From Ashinkailepas kermadecensis (Eukaryota > Arthropoda > Thecostraca > Neolepadidae), in the NCBI GenBank assembly GCA_034440615.1, contig JAOTOM010005146.1:203501-267500 (forward strand): DNA of 64,000 nucleotides, in the 5' to 3' direction. Position numbers and translations under genes: made by a program. The notes beneath the pieces are model-generated. The model worked only from the letters and a program-made list of their open reading frames with translations, was not told the origin of the DNA and did not search any database. Positions 1 through 28,789 of this stretch are shown in pieces (positions within the stretch are counted from its first letter, which is position 1; every line of letters starts with the position of its first letter).

Positions 1-563
1 GGTTTGCGGGCCCCCTGGAAATGTGTGTTGCCCACCGTGATTCTTCTGGACCTCGGCGTCATTTTTCCTATCCTTTGGGGGACGCCGGCGCGGTTCTTTG
101 CTGACCTATCACCTCTCAGGGGGAATTGCCCCTCTTGCCCCCTTCGGCACGCCACTGGTGACATCACGCCCCAAATCGGGTATAACGCAAAATAATGCCG
201 TTCAACTATGGTGAACGTTGATTTTATTTTGCAGTAAATATGTTGCCCAAAGGTCGGTCCCGTTCGTTGTTTTCTGGTGGTTTTCTATTGTGACACCAGA
301 ATGCGAATAGTAATCCAGTGTTTGTCCGTTGTGTTTGACCTTGCTGCTTCCAGTGACCCTGAATGCACACACGCAGGATTTCCCTGGAGTAACCCATTCC
401 ATCCATGCAGGGTATTACAGATTCACACCAACTAGCCATTTTCGTTTTGTTCTGTTGCAGTCCCCCAGGCCCAGCCACGATGCCCTTGCACTGTGTGTCA
501 CAGCAGTGTTCCAGAACACATCTGCCGACTGCTGCCAAGCTGACGCGGTCCGTCTGCGTGCAG

Positions 564-728
564 GGTGTTCCGATGCCCGAGAGTGAGCAGAACGCCGTCG
601 CCGTGGTGATGGAGTTCGCTCAGCGGCGGCTGGGTTTCCGTGCCGAGGACATTGTCCTGTACGCCTGGAGCATCGGCGGCTACGCGGCCACCTGGGCGGC
701 CATGACGCATCCGCACATCGCCGGAGTG
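564..728 (+). CDS. ABHD16A: ABHD16A exon a (nucleophile exon)
   Basis: The acceptor is ...GCGTGCAG before GGTGTTCCG and the donor is GTG|GTGAGG. Both are phase 0, and the exon gives 55 residues. It carries RLGF and YAWSIGGYAATWAAM, the nucleophile elbow with its catalytic serine. It is the first ABHD16A exon I can support in the window. Confidence 0.92.
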
Positions 729-3700
729 GTGAGGCGCGGCAGTCTGTGTGTAGTGAGACGCAGTCCGAGAAGGTCCCAGATGCTGCGAGGCATGGCCAGA
801 GATGTGGTGGTCGACGAACAAACTGATCCAGTCGGTTTGTTGGGTGTTGAGGAGCTCTACAAGTATGATCTCGAGGGGGCCAGTCAGTGTCAAGAGGGGT
901 GCAATTGCTGGAGCTGAACAATTTGAATTGGGGGGGGGGGGGGGGGAAGGAAAGGAGACAATTGGCCTCAGGAATTAACATACTCCTCCCTCGTGGCTAT
1001 GTTACTAAGTGTGTTCCCCTTTTAGGCATCGATCGAGAAATAGGAATACTTGAGAAGATCTAGCAGACAGCATAATGGATTGAATTTCCCCTTCTCAATC
1101 AAGCCATCATTCAGTACATAAAATAGCCGGGGACGAGTGGTCTAGAGGTAAGATGCTCGTCTCACAATCGAAAGATTGTGGGTTCGAGTCTCACCTGTCG
1201 CTACTCTTCGCCCGCGACCAATCGGCGTGAGAGATTGGCGACGCTATATGACTCAATGGTCGACGTGTCGTAAAACCAATGACCAACCAACTACATAAAA
1301 TAGCTCTTCAGAAGCACCCAACTGGACATCTATGTTTTGTATTAATGTGGTACTAGTCCCTTTCCCTTCTTAAAACCACTTGGAGTACGTTTACCTGAAT
1401 CCGTTCCTGTGCGCTAGAATTGAACACTAGCCAATACAATTCCGACGTGTATATCCTATGTTATTGTCATTGGCGTGTCATCATCAAGCAACGGTCAGAT
1501 AACGCTCTCTCGCACATACATTCTGAATCTATCATCGATATTGCGTGCCTCTAATCTACGTCTGAAGCTTGTTGCTTGGATCTACCCATAATAATCAAAG
1601 CTTAGAGCATGCTATCACTTGGAGACAGACTATTCTTTCTACCCGATACTTGCCCTGGCTGCAGGCTGAATCAATGCTCAAAAATCAGAAAGAACGACTT
1701 GAGCACAAGGGTCAGGACATTGAGCTTTTGAGAGGCTTGTAACTGCACAAAGACTACAATCATGGTATAAGCACGAACGTTTAGCTTCATCGTCTAACAC
1801 TTGCATGCTCTCATATGCGAGATTTTGGCCTGTTTACCTGCTCCCATTCATATCGATTATGCATAATCGTATCCGCAGTGACATTTAATATGACGTTGAA
1901 ATTATATAAATAAAATATTGTCAAAATGCTATATTTTGGTTGGTTCTTACTAAATACTATTATAATAATGTATTCAGATTAATTCCAGTCCCTCTGGGAT
2001 GAGATATGATGCTATGAGGTGATAATTATTGTTGCGTCTGCTTAACGCGCACACCTATGTGCCTCCTATAATGATGCGCCGTGGTCGGAGACGCAATTTT
2101 GTCCACTGTCAACCTTCAGATCTATGGAGCCCATCCAGCTGAAATTTGGTTGAGGTAGCCTTTGTGATAAACTTGTACTATGCACCATGATTGCATTGGC
2201 CAACGTTAAATACCTCGGTCAGACGTGGTTAAGTGGTAAAATTCAGAGTGCCTGGTGTGGTTGGAATTTTATCCCATATCGCCGAACCATGTGGTCGATC
2301 CGAAATTATGTACGTCACGTTCACCCCTCGCCCATCACCACCAGGCGCTCGACGTCACGTTCACCCCTCGCCCGTCACCTTCACCCCTCGCCAAACACCA
2401 CCAAGCGCTCGACGTCACGGTCACCCCTCGCTAATCACTACCAAGCGCTCGACGTCACGTTCACCCCTCGCCTATCACCACCAGGCGCTCGACGTCACGT
2501 TCACCCCTCGCCAAACACCACCAAGCACTGGACGCCACGTTCACCCCCCGCTAATCACCACCAGGTGCTGGACGCCACGCTCACCCTCGCCCATCACCAC
2601 CAGGTGCTGGACGCCACGTTCACCCTCGCCCATCGCCACCAGGTGCTGGACGCCACGTTCACCCTCGCCCATCACCACCAGGTGCTGGACGCCACGTTCA
2701 CCCTGCCATCCACCAGTGCTGGACGCCACGTTCACCCTCGCCCATCACCACCAGGTGCTGGACGCCACGTTCACCCTCGCCCATCACCACCAGGTGCTGG
2801 ACGCCACGTTCACCCTCGCCCATCGCCACCAGGTGCTGGACGCCACGTTCGACGACGTACTACCGCTGGCTGTGTCGCGTATGCCGCCGTCCTGGGACTC
2901 GCTGGTGCGGCTGACGTGCCGCCTCCACCTGGACCTGAACAACGGCCGCCAGCTGTCGCTCTACAACGGCCCTGTGCTGCTAGTGCGCCGCACCATGGAC
3001 GAGGTCATCACTACCACGTGAGACGTGTCCGGTGGCTGTTCCCCGGCCGGTGTCGGCGCACGTCGGCACGGGGCCACTGACGGAATTTCATCCGTTAAGA
3101 CCATGTTTCAGATTTAGACTGGTTGGATCAGACTAGCTGTAACCGTCTAGTAGTGGCAACCGGCTAGCCCTTAATTATATTGAAGGTTTTGTCCTGTCTT
3201 GTCTAATTAGGCGCTAAATGACAAAGCCTGACATGACAAATTCTGTATTATCTGATACATTTTCGGAAGCAATTGTAAAACAGATTGAATGCATGCAGTA
3301 TTGTTATTAAATATTGTTCAATAATAATCATGTTAATAATGATAGCAAATAAGACATCTATCATTAATTTTGGATGCGAACAGATGAGGCGTAGATGAAA
3401 GGTTGTATGTATTCCAGGGGTGCATTGCCTCACCTGGGGAGACCCGCTTCCGATGCATGCTCGAGTGTGTCGGGAAATTGTGCGCATGATGTGCATACAT
3501 GCGCTACGGTCCATGGGCACATGTTCCAGTCATTACACTTGGGCGTTTTATTTCCAGTTATTCAATCTTGTTTTATGTTGTGTTAGCTGCCTCCAATCAC
3601 AAGCTTTTTCACTGCAATTTCAGACTTTCAGGAGCGTAGGCACAAATTGTCCTGGTCGAGAATCGGTGTAGTTATGTCAATAGCTGGTGTTTGGGCACCA

Positions 3701-6674
3701 CCTGAATTTAATCACTGGATCTAGATCTAGACCATCTATATTTGTTAAATTTAGCTTGATGCACAAAGTGCATGTATATACAAAATATTTTGTAACTTTT
3801 GTTATCATTTTGTTTCTTCTGAAGTTATAAAAACTGGGTAGGCTGTTTTCCAAGTAACATTCTTAAGTTTTGGTCAGTTTAACACATGCACACCGGAGGG
3901 GGAGCGGATCCGCCCACGTCTCCTGTTTTTTTTTGGCGATACCTCGTGTGGTAGTGATAGTAACAGGGCCCATATTGGGAGATGTGAAGGAGGGGTGGGG
4001 AGGGGCGTGATGGACCCCTATGATCATTATCAGGCCCCATACAATAACTATTCCAGACCTGAAGTGTCCCCTCCCCCCGATGTTCTCACCCAATGTCTTA
4101 AAAGACAGCGAGATGATCTTTCTGCTCCAACCGGAGAAGTAGTGTATGCAGATGTTTTCGGATGAACACCTCGTTTCTTTAAGAGGCCGTTTACTTAGCA
4201 AGCCCGTTCCACTTTCGCTGGTCTGACCAACCGTTCCCTTCTGTGCTGCAGCGAACAAGAGGTGGCCACCAACAGGGCCAACGATCTGCTGCTGCTCCTG
4301 CTGCGCAACCGGTACCCTAACCTGGTTGACGACGTCACCATTCCGCAGCTGGAGCGCTGGGTTCGCGGCGACGCAACAGGCCAGGGTCAGTGGCACACGG
4401 CTGGTGACGTCACGTGACGTCAGCGTCAGTTTGTGACATGCGACGTGTGCCAGCTCACCAGTGATACATTATTACTGACGGGGTGGAATATACCACTTTC
4501 AGAACACTGAATCGACATCGTTCCGAAAGAAGCATTGTCGTCGTGCTTCTTGTGTGTTCATGAAGTCCCTTGTCTCATTTCTAGCAGTATCTCCTTTGTA
4601 GCATGCTTATGTTCACCGTAACGAATCGTGATACACAGACATCTTGCAGTATAATTCCAGATGGATTACCTATGGTCTGGTCTGTTGTATAATAACAGTT
4701 TATGGCATTTGTATTGTTATTGTAAATGTATGCATCCAAATAGGATATACCTCTGAAAACAAACGAAAGGTACGGTAAAGTTTGCAAAAAAGATACAAAA
4801 AGAGACGATATTTGACAACAATGAATTTGAAGGACTTATAAAGTATACACGGTAACTAGATATACTTATTTTCATGGCAAAGTCCGACATTCTACTGTAC
4901 TGGCTTCGACATCTCCCACTAACGAAAAGCCACTATTTTAACACTACAGCGCACTGGCGTCTCTCAGTGGGCTGGTGGCACAACATTTTCGCCAGTCGTT
5001 TGCGATGCCAGACCACGAGTGAAAAAGCGACACGGGTGAAGGTGACACAGGAGAGCCACTTAACAGAATGCCATAATCATTTTAGAACAGGTACGCTCGA
5101 GCCGTGTGCAAGGTAGTACCCAAACAGCTACGTGCATTGCATTTCATTTCAAAGACACGTCTATCTTTTGTCTGCTTCTCAATGCATCACTTGTCATATT
5201 GGCGCAGTTGATGGGGGCTTGAAGTGTTAATGTGAGTAGCATTGTTTCGATGTTTCTGATGCTAACTTAAACCTGATTCTTGAAGCTACTCGAAAGTATA
5301 CATATGAAATATGTATATTACTTACGATCTTGTAGGTGATCTTTGACATGCACATATTACACGAACTGACCATGTGGTAAAATGAGCATGGAAAACATTA
5401 GCGCGATTAGTTGAGTTGATGCCGTTCACTCGAGTAGTTTGCACTCTTGGCATACAACACAGCATGCTTCTAACGCATACAAGGTTGTCGAGAAGTTCTG
5501 GAAGGGAGGGAGACTCTAAAGGTCGGAATTTCAGGCTTAGGCTTTCCTCTTAGAAAGAGGAAATATGAATGCTAGTCTGCTGCGTGCAGCTGGGTACCAA
5601 GACGTGTTACTTATCCCAGATAATAAAAAAAGTTAACGGTTGTATATCACCTTGAATACCGATGTCAGGCGTCGGCAACGGCGATGGTAAGCACTTGTGC
5701 ATTGCCGTGCCCCGTTGCCTGCCGTGTACAGCTGCGAGGTGTCCTTCACTTGCCTGGAAGTTATGTATCAGCTGTGAAATTATGCAACCGGTTGTATCTC
5801 GCCGTTGGCTGAACCATGTCAGCCACTCAGTGTGTGTGTGTGTGTGTGACGACCCCCACAGCCGAGGTGATGTCCGAGGTCGGGGTAGAGGACGAGCTCT
5901 GCCTGTCGCTGCTGACGTCATACGTGCTAGACCACTCGGCGGCCTACCCGTTCACCATTGGTGCCGACCTGTCAGGCAGCACACGCACCCAGCTGATCCT
6001 GTACCTGGTGAGTGTCGTGTCGTGTGTGATGCTGTGCCCCCATCCACGCCCAGACGACCCCGCTAGCCGATGCCGGCCGCTTCTGACCACCATCGCACAT
6101 CCGGAATTGGTTTCGAAATACGTTGGGTCTGGTGATTGTAAATGACGTGTGGATCTAAATGGACGTCAGTATTACTATATATACACATTGGTCGAAATCA
6201 TACTTATGTAGATGCACACCGTCTGACGTGTTTAGCCGAAGGTGAGCGTCGACATCGGGACAGTCGACGACCAGCAACAGAGCGCATGTCGTAACTGAAT
6301 CACCACTTATCGAGCAGCACCAATATGGCCGGTATCTGAGGTTGCGCATGGCACGCACCAGGGTTATGGCTGGTCCAGACCTGTCACGAATATTGGCCGT
6401 AGTTGCGCACCTGACGCGCCCTCCTCCACAGGTGGTATTCCGATGGCTTCGGCACGCACCAGGCGTTATTCGTCCCAGACCTGTCACGATCGTTGTCGAC
6501 CGTTGCCCCCAGGCGAGCCGCATGATGGTGGGGATGGAGGGCACCCACTGCTCGCCAATGCCCGGCTCCTTCTTCCGGCTGCCGGCCGAGCAGCCCAGCC
6601 CAGACGACTACGTATTCGTTTCAAAGCAGCGAACGCCGACGAGCTCCGGAGAGAATGACAAGAGCGACGATTAG
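564..6674 (+). CDS. ABHD16A: ABHD16A, phosphatidylserine lipase (3' part of gene, five exons)
   Basis: This is the C-terminal half of an ABHD16A (BAT5)-type alpha/beta hydrolase. The family hydrolyses phosphatidylserine to lysophosphatidylserine at the ER membrane. Exons are 564-728, 2833-3017, 4252-4385, 5862-6007 and 6513-6674. They total 792 nt and join in one frame to 263 residues plus TAG. Each catalytic element lies on a separate exon: the nucleophile in YAWSIGG (exon 1), the acid in RRTMDE (exon 2) and the histidine in GTHCSP (last exon). Recognition rests on near-collinear similarity to the animal family, including MPxSW, HLxLNN and GPVLLxRRTxDE. The N-terminal half, with the family's membrane segments, would lie before base 1. 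The C-terminal tail after the histidine is longer and more Ser/Asp-rich than in vertebrates. Exon 2 begins inside an in-frame minisatellite, so its start may vary. Identification is firm; the exact exon borders are predictions. Confidence 0.93.
1128..1291 (+). mobile_element. tRNA-derived SINE, type 1 head
   Basis: A 164-bp insertion lies in the first visible ABHD16A intron. A perfect 13-bp direct repeat, TACATAAAATAGC, flanks it at 1115-1127 and 1292-1304. The head has tRNA-like A and B boxes (GTGGTCTAGAGG and GGTTCGAGTCTC). The tail begins CGCGACCAATCGGCG and ends near a short A run. The copies at 13844-14014 and 52775-52940 share this tail. Confidence 0.9.
2312..2832. repeat. 39-bp minisatellite built from a 3' splice site and exon start
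   Basis: Tandem units of 36-39 bp fill the end of the ABHD16A intron. The units nearest the exon are 39 bp (13 codons). Each contains CACCAG, then the first 18 exon bases GTGCTGGACGCCACGTTC, then CCCTCGCCCATC. Older units upstream have diverged (GCGCTCGACGTCACG). A 37-bp unit at about 2697-2733 breaks the frame, so only the last acceptor copies stay in frame with the exon. Confidence 0.95.
2833..3017 (+). CDS. ABHD16A: ABHD16A exon b (catalytic acid exon)
   Basis: The exon starts after CACCAG and ends AC|GTGAGA (phase 2). It encodes VLDATFDDV through GPVLLVRRTMDEVITT and holds the catalytic Asp region. Upstream copies of the same acceptor at 2755 and 2794 are in frame, so two longer forms of this exon (+13 or +26 residues) are possible. 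I chose 2833 because it matches the family length. Confidence 0.9.
4252..4385 (+). CDS. ABHD16A: ABHD16A exon c
   Basis: The acceptor is TTCTGTGCTGCAG and the donor is CAGG|GTCAGT. The exon enters with one base completing a Thr codon and leaves in phase 1. It encodes the helical segment NRANDLLLLLLRNRYP, which matches the family's SNRGNDLLLKLL region. Confidence 0.9.
4459..4946. mobile_element. hAT-type MITE, copy 1
   Basis: A 488-bp element lies in an ABHD16A intron. It begins CAGTGATACATTATT and ends TTTTAACACTA. Near-perfect 8-bp flanks (CAGCTCAC and CAGCGCAC) are consistent with a hAT target duplication. Its interior aligns base by base with the element at 8802-9215, including GCATGCTTATG, CACCGTAACG and AGATTACCTATG-like blocks. 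It has no coding capacity. Confidence 0.8.
5862..6007 (+). CDS. ABHD16A: ABHD16A exon d
   Basis: The acceptor is GACCCCCACAG, just after a (GT)n run at about 5830-5848. The donor is CTG|GTGAGT. The exon encodes the acidic VEDELCLSLLTSYV segment and the poorly conserved linker before the catalytic histidine. Phases agree with both neighbours. Confidence 0.85.
6350..6505. repeat. About 101-bp duplication next to the last ABHD16A acceptor
   Basis: The block GGCACGCACCAGG followed by CCAGACCTGTCACGA occurs at about 6350-6390 and again at about 6450-6490. The second copy ends about 20 bases before the acceptor at 6513. It looks like an early, two-unit stage of an intronic tandem repeat. Confidence 0.75.
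6513..6674 (+). CDS. ABHD16A: ABHD16A last exon (catalytic His, stop)
   Basis: The acceptor is CGTTGCCCCCAG; the exon is phase 0 and ends in TAG at 6672-6674. GTHCSPMPGSFFRLP aligns with the family's ATHCTPLP motif, which contains the catalytic His. The tail beyond it is polar and ends in SDD. Confidence 0.88.
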   Translation, partial: ASRMMVGMEGTHCSPMPGSFFRLPAEQPSPDDYVFVSKQRTPTSSGENDKSDD

Positions 6675-7585
6675 ATGGTGGTCGGTTTAGGTGTCTGGGG
6701 AGGCCGCCTAGTTCACCAGCTGTTTTAGACGGCACACGGTGCGCTCGTACGCCGAGTTGAGCTTCGCAGAAAATGCGGCCCACGTGCCGACCGGCTGTAT
6801 CCTCGTGCTGGAAGCGACCCGAGGTGGCGTTCCGGGCTGGCTCCGTACCCGCTGTTGATTCGGACCTGGGTCCGGCCCTCGCACCGGGCGCCCATGGTGC
6901 CGACTTTGGTCTCACTGTTACGTTGTGCAGGTTGTCCGATTCCTGCACCAGCCAGATTTGTTGTTTTTAGACAGTGCAATATGCACCATTGTTTTTCGGC
7001 AGTTTCCTTAGATGCGTCAGAAATTGTGATTTAGTGATACATAGTGGCTACGGTATTGGTCTGTGTAGTTTAATCTGTGTATATTTGAACCATTCGCTAT
7101 AGTCATGATTGTGATGTGTGGTCTGCTTGTTGCGGAACAAGAAAATCATATCCTGTTGAAGTGTATTATTTCAATTCCGCACAGAATCGAGTATGTTCTA
7201 CGGTAACCTTGACCGCACTATCGTCGTGCCTGGCTTGACAAGGTGTATTTAATTCGCAGCATGTTTTCGCCAATGCAACAAGACATCCACAGCTTCCACT
7301 GTTAAATGCACCGGCTTGAGAGACCATACATTATCACAAACATAGCACCGATGCATAACACTATTTGTACAATCGCTGAAATTGAGCAGCACCACACCAT
7401 TCACAAACCACCAGTCTATGAAAGCCCGATCCTTCTTCCACGATAAATTACCAAAAGACGAGCTGGGAGTCGGAACGCGGACGTCGGTTCACGTGAAACA
7501 GACTGGCCAGCGCCCTTATTGCTGACACTCGCCACACACCTGGTACAGCCGTCAGAACCACTCGACCGGCCGTGGCGAGGCCATC
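6675..7585. other. Intergenic spacer between convergent genes
   Basis: This 0.9-kb gap separates the ABHD16A stop (+) from the GTF2H4 stop (-). It must hold both 3' UTRs. I found no clear AATAAA signal for either gene and no other feature. Confidence 0.6.
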
Positions 7586-24425
<16,840 letters not shown>

Positions 24426-24799
24426 CACTGTTCGATCTGAGAACACTGAATTAAAACGAGCTTAAATTTAATGCTTAATAGAAGCAGATTCGCAAACTGC
24501 CAATGACAAGGTAGGTGATAGGCACCTGCCTACATCCCAAGTTACCTTAGGAACAAGACAAGTATTGGAACCCTGCGCCGCACGCGCTACACAAGGTAGC
24601 AAAGCTACAGAACGCCTAGGCATGTACCGTGTACTCAAGCACGCACCCAAAGCAAAGGTATCCTGCTGTGCACAAGCCGCTGACGTAGCACATGCCACTG
24701 AAACTTATTTTGACTGAAACCAGACCGAAACTAACGCACTTCATTGTGGACGAAACAGATACGGATGAAAGTAGCGTGACGTAAATAGGGCTTTTGAAG
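24426..24799 (-). promoter_or_regulatory. Probable 5' UTR and promoter region of GTF2H4
   Basis: This is the sequence immediately upstream of the p52 ATG, bounded by the transposon at 24800. The call rests only on position; no TATA box or initiator is obvious. GGTAGGTGATAGGCACCTGCCTAC near 24510 is a short imperfect palindrome. Confidence 0.35.
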
Positions 24800-25481
24800 G
24801 GGTCCGTTCCCGTCGCTCCACTAACCTCCACAAACGTCCACTGGTCGTTCCCGTCGCAAATCCAGTGGATATTTTTTTATCCACCAAACTCCACCAGTGG
24901 AGCAAAAGCTCCACCAGCCCAGAAGCAGAGTCCAATTGTGATTTTTCAGTTGAGCTCAATCACGGCGCACTTGCGCCATATATTTGCGCGTAAACAACGT
25001 TCTCCATCATACGAATCTCATCTTCATGCATCAACTGAATACCAGGATCATCCTCCGCAAAGGAAATATGACATTACTACAACTATGAACAATAATCGAA
25101 GTAACAGATGCAGACCACAAACATGTTTTTTTAGGCCTTTGATCTACGTCATTCGGCCTGAGGGAAGATGTTACTTTACCGGCCGGATCCACCGCAATTC
25201 CTGTGCCCAGAAGTACCGCCGTTCTCCTGGCGCCGACTAAAATCCTACTCGAGCCCGATAGACGAGGTCGGGCAAGTTGAGATGAGGAAAAGTCAGCATC
25301 GGGTAGAGAAGCGCCTCGGGGCCGAGGGAGCCCGGCGGGTCCAGACACGAGATTATATGCTGTACGTTAAGAAGGCAGGCCAAACCGCAAAACAGGGGGA
25401 GACGATGCTCAACCGAGAAGAAAGAGAGATTGCCTGGTTCATCCCATAGGCGAAAAGGACGTGTGCTCCCCGCAGTCTGAG

Positions 25482-27405
25482 CACTGGCGGATCCAGGGGG
25501 GCCATTCCGGCCCCCCCCCCAAGCGCTTCAAAGGGGGGGCCATAGTGTCTTTTGGCTCCCCAAACCAACAAAAGTAAACTAAATTAAAATGCAGTAACCT
25601 TTGCTGAGGTTAAAAAATAGGTTTCCGGGTGAAATAATCTCCAATTTTAAAGGTATTTTTTATGATCGTTTGGAAGCCCAATATGGAAGCATAGTACATT
25701 CTGACACATCGAGGGTTCTATGCTGTTGAAGTTCTGCTTACAGCAAAAGAGATGACGAAATCAGCAGTTCCATCATTCCTTCGTCAGATAGGTTCATGAA
25801 GTTTGTTTAGCCAGTAACGGGCAAGCGGACCTAGTGAGCCAGATTTCGAAAGCGGAATTTGAACAGGATGTTTTGTGCGAGTAGCCAGTTGAGCCCAGTC
25901 GAGCAGCATGTTTCGTATGTTGGTGTTGGGGTTGCTAAGATGAAGAGACTGGCTACATTGACTGATTTTTTCAAGAAGAATAGCAAGAGGAGGTATGTAT
26001 TTATATCCTGAATAAGAGATAACTGGTGGGTTTGCATGTGGGGGAGATTCGGGTGGTAGGACCGGGCTATCAAAGTTTAAGGGTATTATTGCAGTTTAAG
26101 GTATCTACGAGACTAGTTTTACGCATATACCCTCATGAAGCGAATAAATAGGTTAGGTTTGGTTAGGCTGGCTTAGGCTGGGCTTCTGTTTTAAGTTGGA
26201 AAAATTATCAAAAACAATTTTTGAGGAGATTTAAAAACATGATCCTTCAAAAACAGGTCAAGCTAGGCTAGGTTCGGTTAAGTTTTTTTATTATATTTTT
26301 CTTAACAAAAAACGTTTGCAAATTTTATATTTTTAAAAAAAATTGGTTTTCTTTGCATGGAAGGATAGGCTAGGTTAGATTAAGTTAGGTTACATTTTTT
26401 TGTGACTTTGAACATCACTTTTTAATGCTTTACCCAACTCCAAGCCCCTTTTTTGGTGTTACTTTGCCTCCCAACCGAAAAAGTATGCACTTGCAGAGGA
26501 AATGAGTGGTTGCATCATGTTGACCACATTCATAAACATTGCATCAGAAAAATAAAGTCCAAGAATTCAACAATTACCTTAAGCTGCAAATTTACCACTT
26601 TATGGGTCTTGGATGGTGTCTTGGATGACCATACTCAACAAGGAAATACTCTGATAATAGGTTAGTCTTTTCTTTGAGGTCTGCTGGATGCAAATTGTAT
26701 TGGCCTTTGGTAAGCTTCACTGGCGGATGCAGGGAGGGGCCATTCCGGCCATGGCCCCCCCAGAAGCGCTTAAGAGGGGGGGGCATAGTGTCTTTTGGTC
26801 GCCCCCCCCCGAAACCAACAGAAGTCAACTAAATTAAAATGCAGTAACCTTTGCCGAGGTTAAACAATTTCGTCTGGATGAAAGAATCTCCAGTTTTAAA
26901 CGATTTTTTTCAATTAAAAATAACTGGTTGGAAGCCAGTATGGTAGCATAGTAGATTCTGACACACATTAAGGGTTCCATGCTGCTCAAGTTCTGCTTAC
27001 AGCAAGAGTTGACAAAATCGGATCCGCCAGTGTGTACACGTGCACGAACGTTGACGTGGTACAAGACGTTGAACGTGAACGTGAACGTTTTGGTAAACAA
27101 GAACAAGCATCCGGTAACATAGAAACGGTGGAGGTAGGCTGGGGCCCCTATACAGGAAATTATATTGTCAATGATTATTTTATTTTTATTTTACTTTTTA
27201 TTTTTAAAATGGGCCCCTTTGCCAAATAGTGGTCGAAATCCGGTGCTTTTAAGCAAAAATAGTGGGAAAATGGGCACCCTCCAAATCCGTTTGACCCCTC
27301 CCCTGATGAAATTCCTAGGTACGCCACTGGGGGAGGGGGAGGGGGCTGACGCCGAAAACCGAAAGTTGCCCCCCCCCCCAAACCGGTGGGCTAGATCCGC
27401 CAGTG
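25482..27405. mobile_element. hAT-like element, internally deleted, nested
   Basis: The ends are CACTGGCGGATCCAGG and GCTAGATCCGCCAGTG. A perfect 8-bp duplication, AGTCTGAG, flanks it at 25474-25481 and 27406-27413. A second copy of the left end (CACTGGCGGATGCAGG at 26718) lies inside, so the element is a rearranged composite. Its right 690 bp match the element at 50978-51616. The G/C-homopolymer-rich termini are shared by all copies. Confidence 0.88.
25940..25993 (+). pseudogene. N-terminal exon remnant of a hAT-like transposase
   Basis: The short frame MKRLATLTDFFKKNSKRR is followed by a good donor, GG|GTATGT. A basic start with a LxDFF motif is typical of the first residues of Zaphod/ZMYM-type hAT transposases. 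No downstream transposase exons remain in the element. The assignment rests on one short motif plus the element's 8-bp duplication. Confidence 0.55.
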
Positions 27406-27904
27406 AGTCTGAGGACACATACATAGCCAGAAATAAAGGCAAATTTGGGACTTTGTAAAACAAGGCATACCATGTACATTGTGCGATCATCTGGACAAAC
27501 ATTTGAAAGGCAATTTGGCCAATTTATGATACAGCGCCAAATGCTTCCTTTTTGTCGCGGAATTCGCACCACTGTCAGCTGATTTCTCCACCAAGCTCCA
27601 CCGGTCGTTCCCGTGGGCCAGTCTCAACTAGCCTCCACTAGCCTCCACTGAGTTCCTTCTGGTGGAGCCACGGGAACAGACCCAAGAGGTCGCTGTCAAG
27701 TCACGAATGATAGAGGAATTGTATCACACATGTAGCCAAAACATATCTCGGAAAATAATTATTCCCATTATGAAGACTGGGCATCGGGGATGAGTCATAC
27801 ACCATGTGGCCCCGGGAAAAAGACGAGGATGTGGAAAAAAGTAATTTTCAAAACCCAACTCTTTAACGTCTGCGGCGCGGCGACCCTGCCAGCTCCGGGG
27901 ATTC

Positions 27905-28345
27905 CTGCCAAGGGCGGATTCAGGAATTGTCATGGGGGCGCTTGTCTGAAGGGGCGCCATTTATTCGGAGGGGAGCGACTGCGAAAGTGCTTTTGGAGGC
28001 ATGGGGCCGGATATAGGGGTGGCACTGAATACATGTGTCCCAATGGAAATTGGCGTCCCTTCGGCCGGGAAAATGCTCCACTCAGGGAAAGCTCGAGTGC
28101 ATCGCCATCAAATTTTTCAGCTAGAGGCGCCCCTCTCAGCTGAAAAGGCGCTCATTCAGTGTGTTTGAGTTAACCCCTCGAATTTTTGTTTCAGCCAGAG
28201 GCGCACCTTGGTAGGTAAAGGTTAACCTCCGGGAAGGCCCGAGTGCACCCCACCGCTCCTCAAATGTTTCGGCTAGAGGCGCCCCTCCAGAGACCAAGTT
28301 CACCTCATGACAATTTCTGAACCCACTCCTGCCTGTGGGTTGTAT
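27905..28345. mobile_element. Possible MITE with degenerate inverted ends
   Basis: The left end GGGCGGATTCAGGAATTGTCATG pairs imperfectly with the reverse complement of CATGACAATTTCTGAACCCACTCC at the right. The interior repeats blocks of the type GAGGGGCGCC / GGCTAGAGGCGCCCCT. I found no convincing target duplication. Confidence 0.5.
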
Positions 28346-28789
28346 TTTCCTTCCGAGGGGAGCCTCTGGCCGAAAAAATGCGAGGGAGATCCGTTCTATC
28401 ACATTGAAGAGGCACCTTTTTCTCTCGGTGGGGCACTTCTGACTAAACAAAAAAAATGCATGGGTTTCACTCGAGCCTTCCCGGATGGGCGCCATTTCCC
28501 GACCGGAGGAGCGGCCACCTTCCATTGGAGGGAGGCACATGCCTCCAGTTCCCTCCCCCTGGATCTGCCCCTGACCCCTGGTGTGGTGCCCCTGACCCCA
28601 GCGAGTGCCGACCTGGCCAGTGCCCCTGCCTCGGGGAAGCGACGCGTGGACTCCGTCGCTAACGGCCGGCGTGTCGACTCCTGCGCTGCCCCCGGCAGCA
28701 GGATACCGGTGCCGACAACACGACGCGCTCCTTGTTCCGACAAGCTCAGCGGACCACCAACCTGCAGTGGTGGCACCCCTTCCGCGCGT

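Larger units (their letters stand above)
24800..27683. mobile_element. PIF/Harbinger-like element containing a nested hAT-like element
   Basis: The left end GGGTCCGTTCCCGTCGCTCCAC and right end GTGGAGCCACGGGAACAGACCC form a 22-bp imperfect inverted repeat. The 3-bp flank AAG lies on both sides (24797-24799 and 27684-27686), as expected for this superfamily. Subterminal CTCCACCA/GTCGTTCCCGT motifs repeat at both ends. No intact transposase is seen. Most of the interior is the inserted element at 25482-27405. Confidence 0.75.

Noticed and set aside
1..25. End of the preceding ABHD16A exon (residues like GFAG at the first bases)
   Set aside because: Only about four residues match, and the nearest GT donor has the wrong phase for the exon at 564.
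25168..25449. Transposase of the outer Harbinger-like element
   Set aside because: The 93-codon frame lacks any transposase motif that I can identify.
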